64,000 bases of DNA from Glandiceps talaboti. Its lineage: Eukaryota; Hemichordata; Enteropneusta; Spengelidae. Position 1 is the stretch's first letter. Every line of letters starts with the position of its first letter. The stretch covers positions 24,605,723 through 24,669,722 of the forward strand of contig NC_135556.1 of the NCBI RefSeq assembly GCF_964340395.1, read 5' to 3'. Below are positions 62,567-64,000 of the stretch, in pieces. A model generated the notes under the pieces. That model searched no databases and was not told the origin of the DNA. It worked only from the letters and a program-made list of their open reading frames with translations. The position numbers were made by a program, and so were the translations under genes.

Positions 62567-64000
62567 TCAGTAATCTGCATCACTGTCAACTTCCACGACG
62601 GTATCAAACTCGGCCTCCAGAGCTTTATTTGGTTTGTATATGAAGCCTTTCATTTCAATTGGGGTCAGCTCCCACAGTGAGTTCACACATGTATCATGGC
62701 TCCGAGTAGCTCCAACCTTTGTAGCACTTGACTGTTCAAGTCTAACTGACCGACGTACAGGTGTTACAACAGCCATTGGAGTCAAAGCTGACTTCCCTAC
62801 AAATCCTTTCTGGTTCCTGAAAATAAAAATTATGAGAAAAAGGCGACAGTTTACAGATTACATCTACAATCAAAATGATCAACATACATAGTAAAGGTCT
62901 GCACATAGAGATTAGAAGAAGAAAGATTTTAACTGGTCACCTCTGATGGCGCTAACATCTTTTCCCAACTGGACTAATGTAATTCACATTGGTGTGCCAG
63001 ATTAGATGGAAAACAAAAGAAGCTTTATAGTCATCTAAGGTGGCGCTAATCATTTGTGCAATTGTGACAATCAATGGAATAAGTTTTTCTGGACTTGTGG
63101 AAAACATCTACTTGATAAGGGAAATTGCTATAAAACAAAAGAAGTTTTGCAATCAACAAAGGTGGCGCCAGTCATCAGTCAAATTTGTAAAATGAGTTCT
63201 GATACATTTTGCCTGGATAAAATAAACAAGATCCTCACCTGCTAAACAAGGGAGTCTTACTAACACAGTATTTAATACCAGATGAAGGCAGCAACAAATT
63301 TTCCATATTGCTGTCATTGTCAAATGATTGTCTAACTGAGCCTCTTAAAAGATGTGAGTTTGGAAGATCAACTGGTTCTGGGAACGGTCTAGGTGTATGA
63401 GTAGCTTGGAGTGATGAACAAGACTCGTCTATTAATGATGTAGTAGTTGGTGGTAGTAGTGGTGAACCTTGTTGGCCAACAGTTGGAGTTAACAGACTGT
63501 GTTGTGGAGCAGGAATACTTGATTCAGAACCGTTGACAAAGTCTACCAAGGCAGCTTTGATTTCCTCAATGGGCTGAAATTACATGTAAAGGGAGAAATA
63601 TTAAGGTGAATGCCTCCTAAAATATAGACCATCTTCTCTTCTTGTGCAATGTTTACTTCACTGAATGACAGAAGCATAATCTGTTTATATTCTTATGTGA
63701 ACTGTTTTTGCATTAAAAAAAATTCAACTTCAGACTTCATTTGGCATTGAATGATTATTGTTATCATAGTCTTGGTTACCCAGACTCTTGCCACTAGGTG
63801 CTCTACTAGGATACCACCCAGACGAGAGTCTGGAGAAATGTAATCCCAAGTTGTGCGCACTGGAAGTAATGCAGTACATATCTTCCAATCCAAGTCACAA
63901 AAAATTGACTTACGAAGCCTGTTCTTTGTAAGTAAAAAAAGATATATTAGTTACTTGATACATGATAACCAGACATGGAGGACCCTGAATCATTCAGTGT
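62567..64000 (-). CDS. CKAP2/CKAP2L-like protein, C-terminal part (5' beyond window)
   Basis: Two exons are clear, 63573-63239 and 62816-62567 (stop TGA), joined in phase within FSR|NQKG. They encode the last 194 residues. Hallmarks of the cytoskeleton-associated protein 2 C-terminal family, from memory: PIEEIKAALVDFVNG, IKYCVSKTPLF, TPVRRSVRLEQ, DTCVNSLWEL and FIYKPNKAL. Vertebrate CKAP2 proteins bind spindle microtubules and nucleate them during mitosis. A further exon ends at a donor (CTTC|GTAAGT, 63914), but its acceptor was not resolved. The upstream part of the gene lies off the right edge. Confidence 0.82.
63012..63185. repeat. Imperfect repeat in CKAP2-like intron
   Basis: AAAACAAAAGAAG followed about 20 nt later by AGGTGGCGC occurs at about 63,012 and again at 63,134, with moderate divergence between. 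Confidence 0.7.

Overview
This is a eukaryotic, animal, window. It is AT-rich and intron-rich, full of minisatellites and microsatellites, and carries small numbers of tRNA-derived SINE-like and MITE-like repeats. I recognise four protein-coding genes by splicing exons in phase by eye. The gene set, the large introns and the repeat style suggest a marine invertebrate bilaterian (lophotrochozoan, hemichordate or similar). I cannot fix the phylum from the sequence alone. There are no rRNA or intact tRNA genes, CRISPR arrays, or bacterial or viral genes.

Layout: (1) <1-7.15 kb, minus strand: CDK5RAP3 (C53/LZAP), a factor of the UFMylation and ER-phagy machinery. Twelve coding exons give 486 codons, and only the last short exon lies beyond the left edge. 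Its first exon is next to a CpG-rich promoter with a perfect palindromic NRF-1 site. (2) 7.2-13.6 kb: intergenic, with CTCF-like and nuclear-receptor-like motifs and an unexplained CpG-rich island near 8.3-8.7 kb. (3) 13.66-42.1 kb, possibly reaching 55.9 kb, minus strand: a CRACD-like actin regulator (CRACD is KIAA1211). Eleven exons add up to exactly 822 codons including stop. It ends in a complete LIM zinc-binding domain that I do not recall in the vertebrate proteins. Intron 1 is about 19 kb, and there are several phase-compatible candidate first exons. (4) 43.7-46.57 kb: a 2.8 kb array of a 26-bp satellite in which each unit carries a strong 5' splice-site consensus on the plus strand. 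(5) 55.9-57.0 kb: a CpG-rich, probably bidirectional promoter region. (6) 57.04-61.52 kb, plus strand: the C4orf33/UPF0462 homologue (five coding exons, 192 aa), with a broken tandem duplicate of its fourth coding exon. (7) 62.57 kb to the right edge, minus strand: the C-terminal part of a CKAP2/CKAP2L-like mitotic spindle protein, convergent with C4orf33.

The genes are unrelated housekeeping and cytoskeletal loci, not an operon or a single pathway. The most unusual features are the LIM-tailed CRACD-like gene, the splice-donor-like satellite, a large excess of RGGTCA direct repeats (DR1), the decayed duplicated exon in C4orf33, the aromatic variation in the CDK5RAP3 ATG8/UFM1-binding motifs, and a 21-bp hairpin near 25.2 kb. 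All gene models were built by eye from splice signals, frame and remembered family sequence. No alignment or database search was run.
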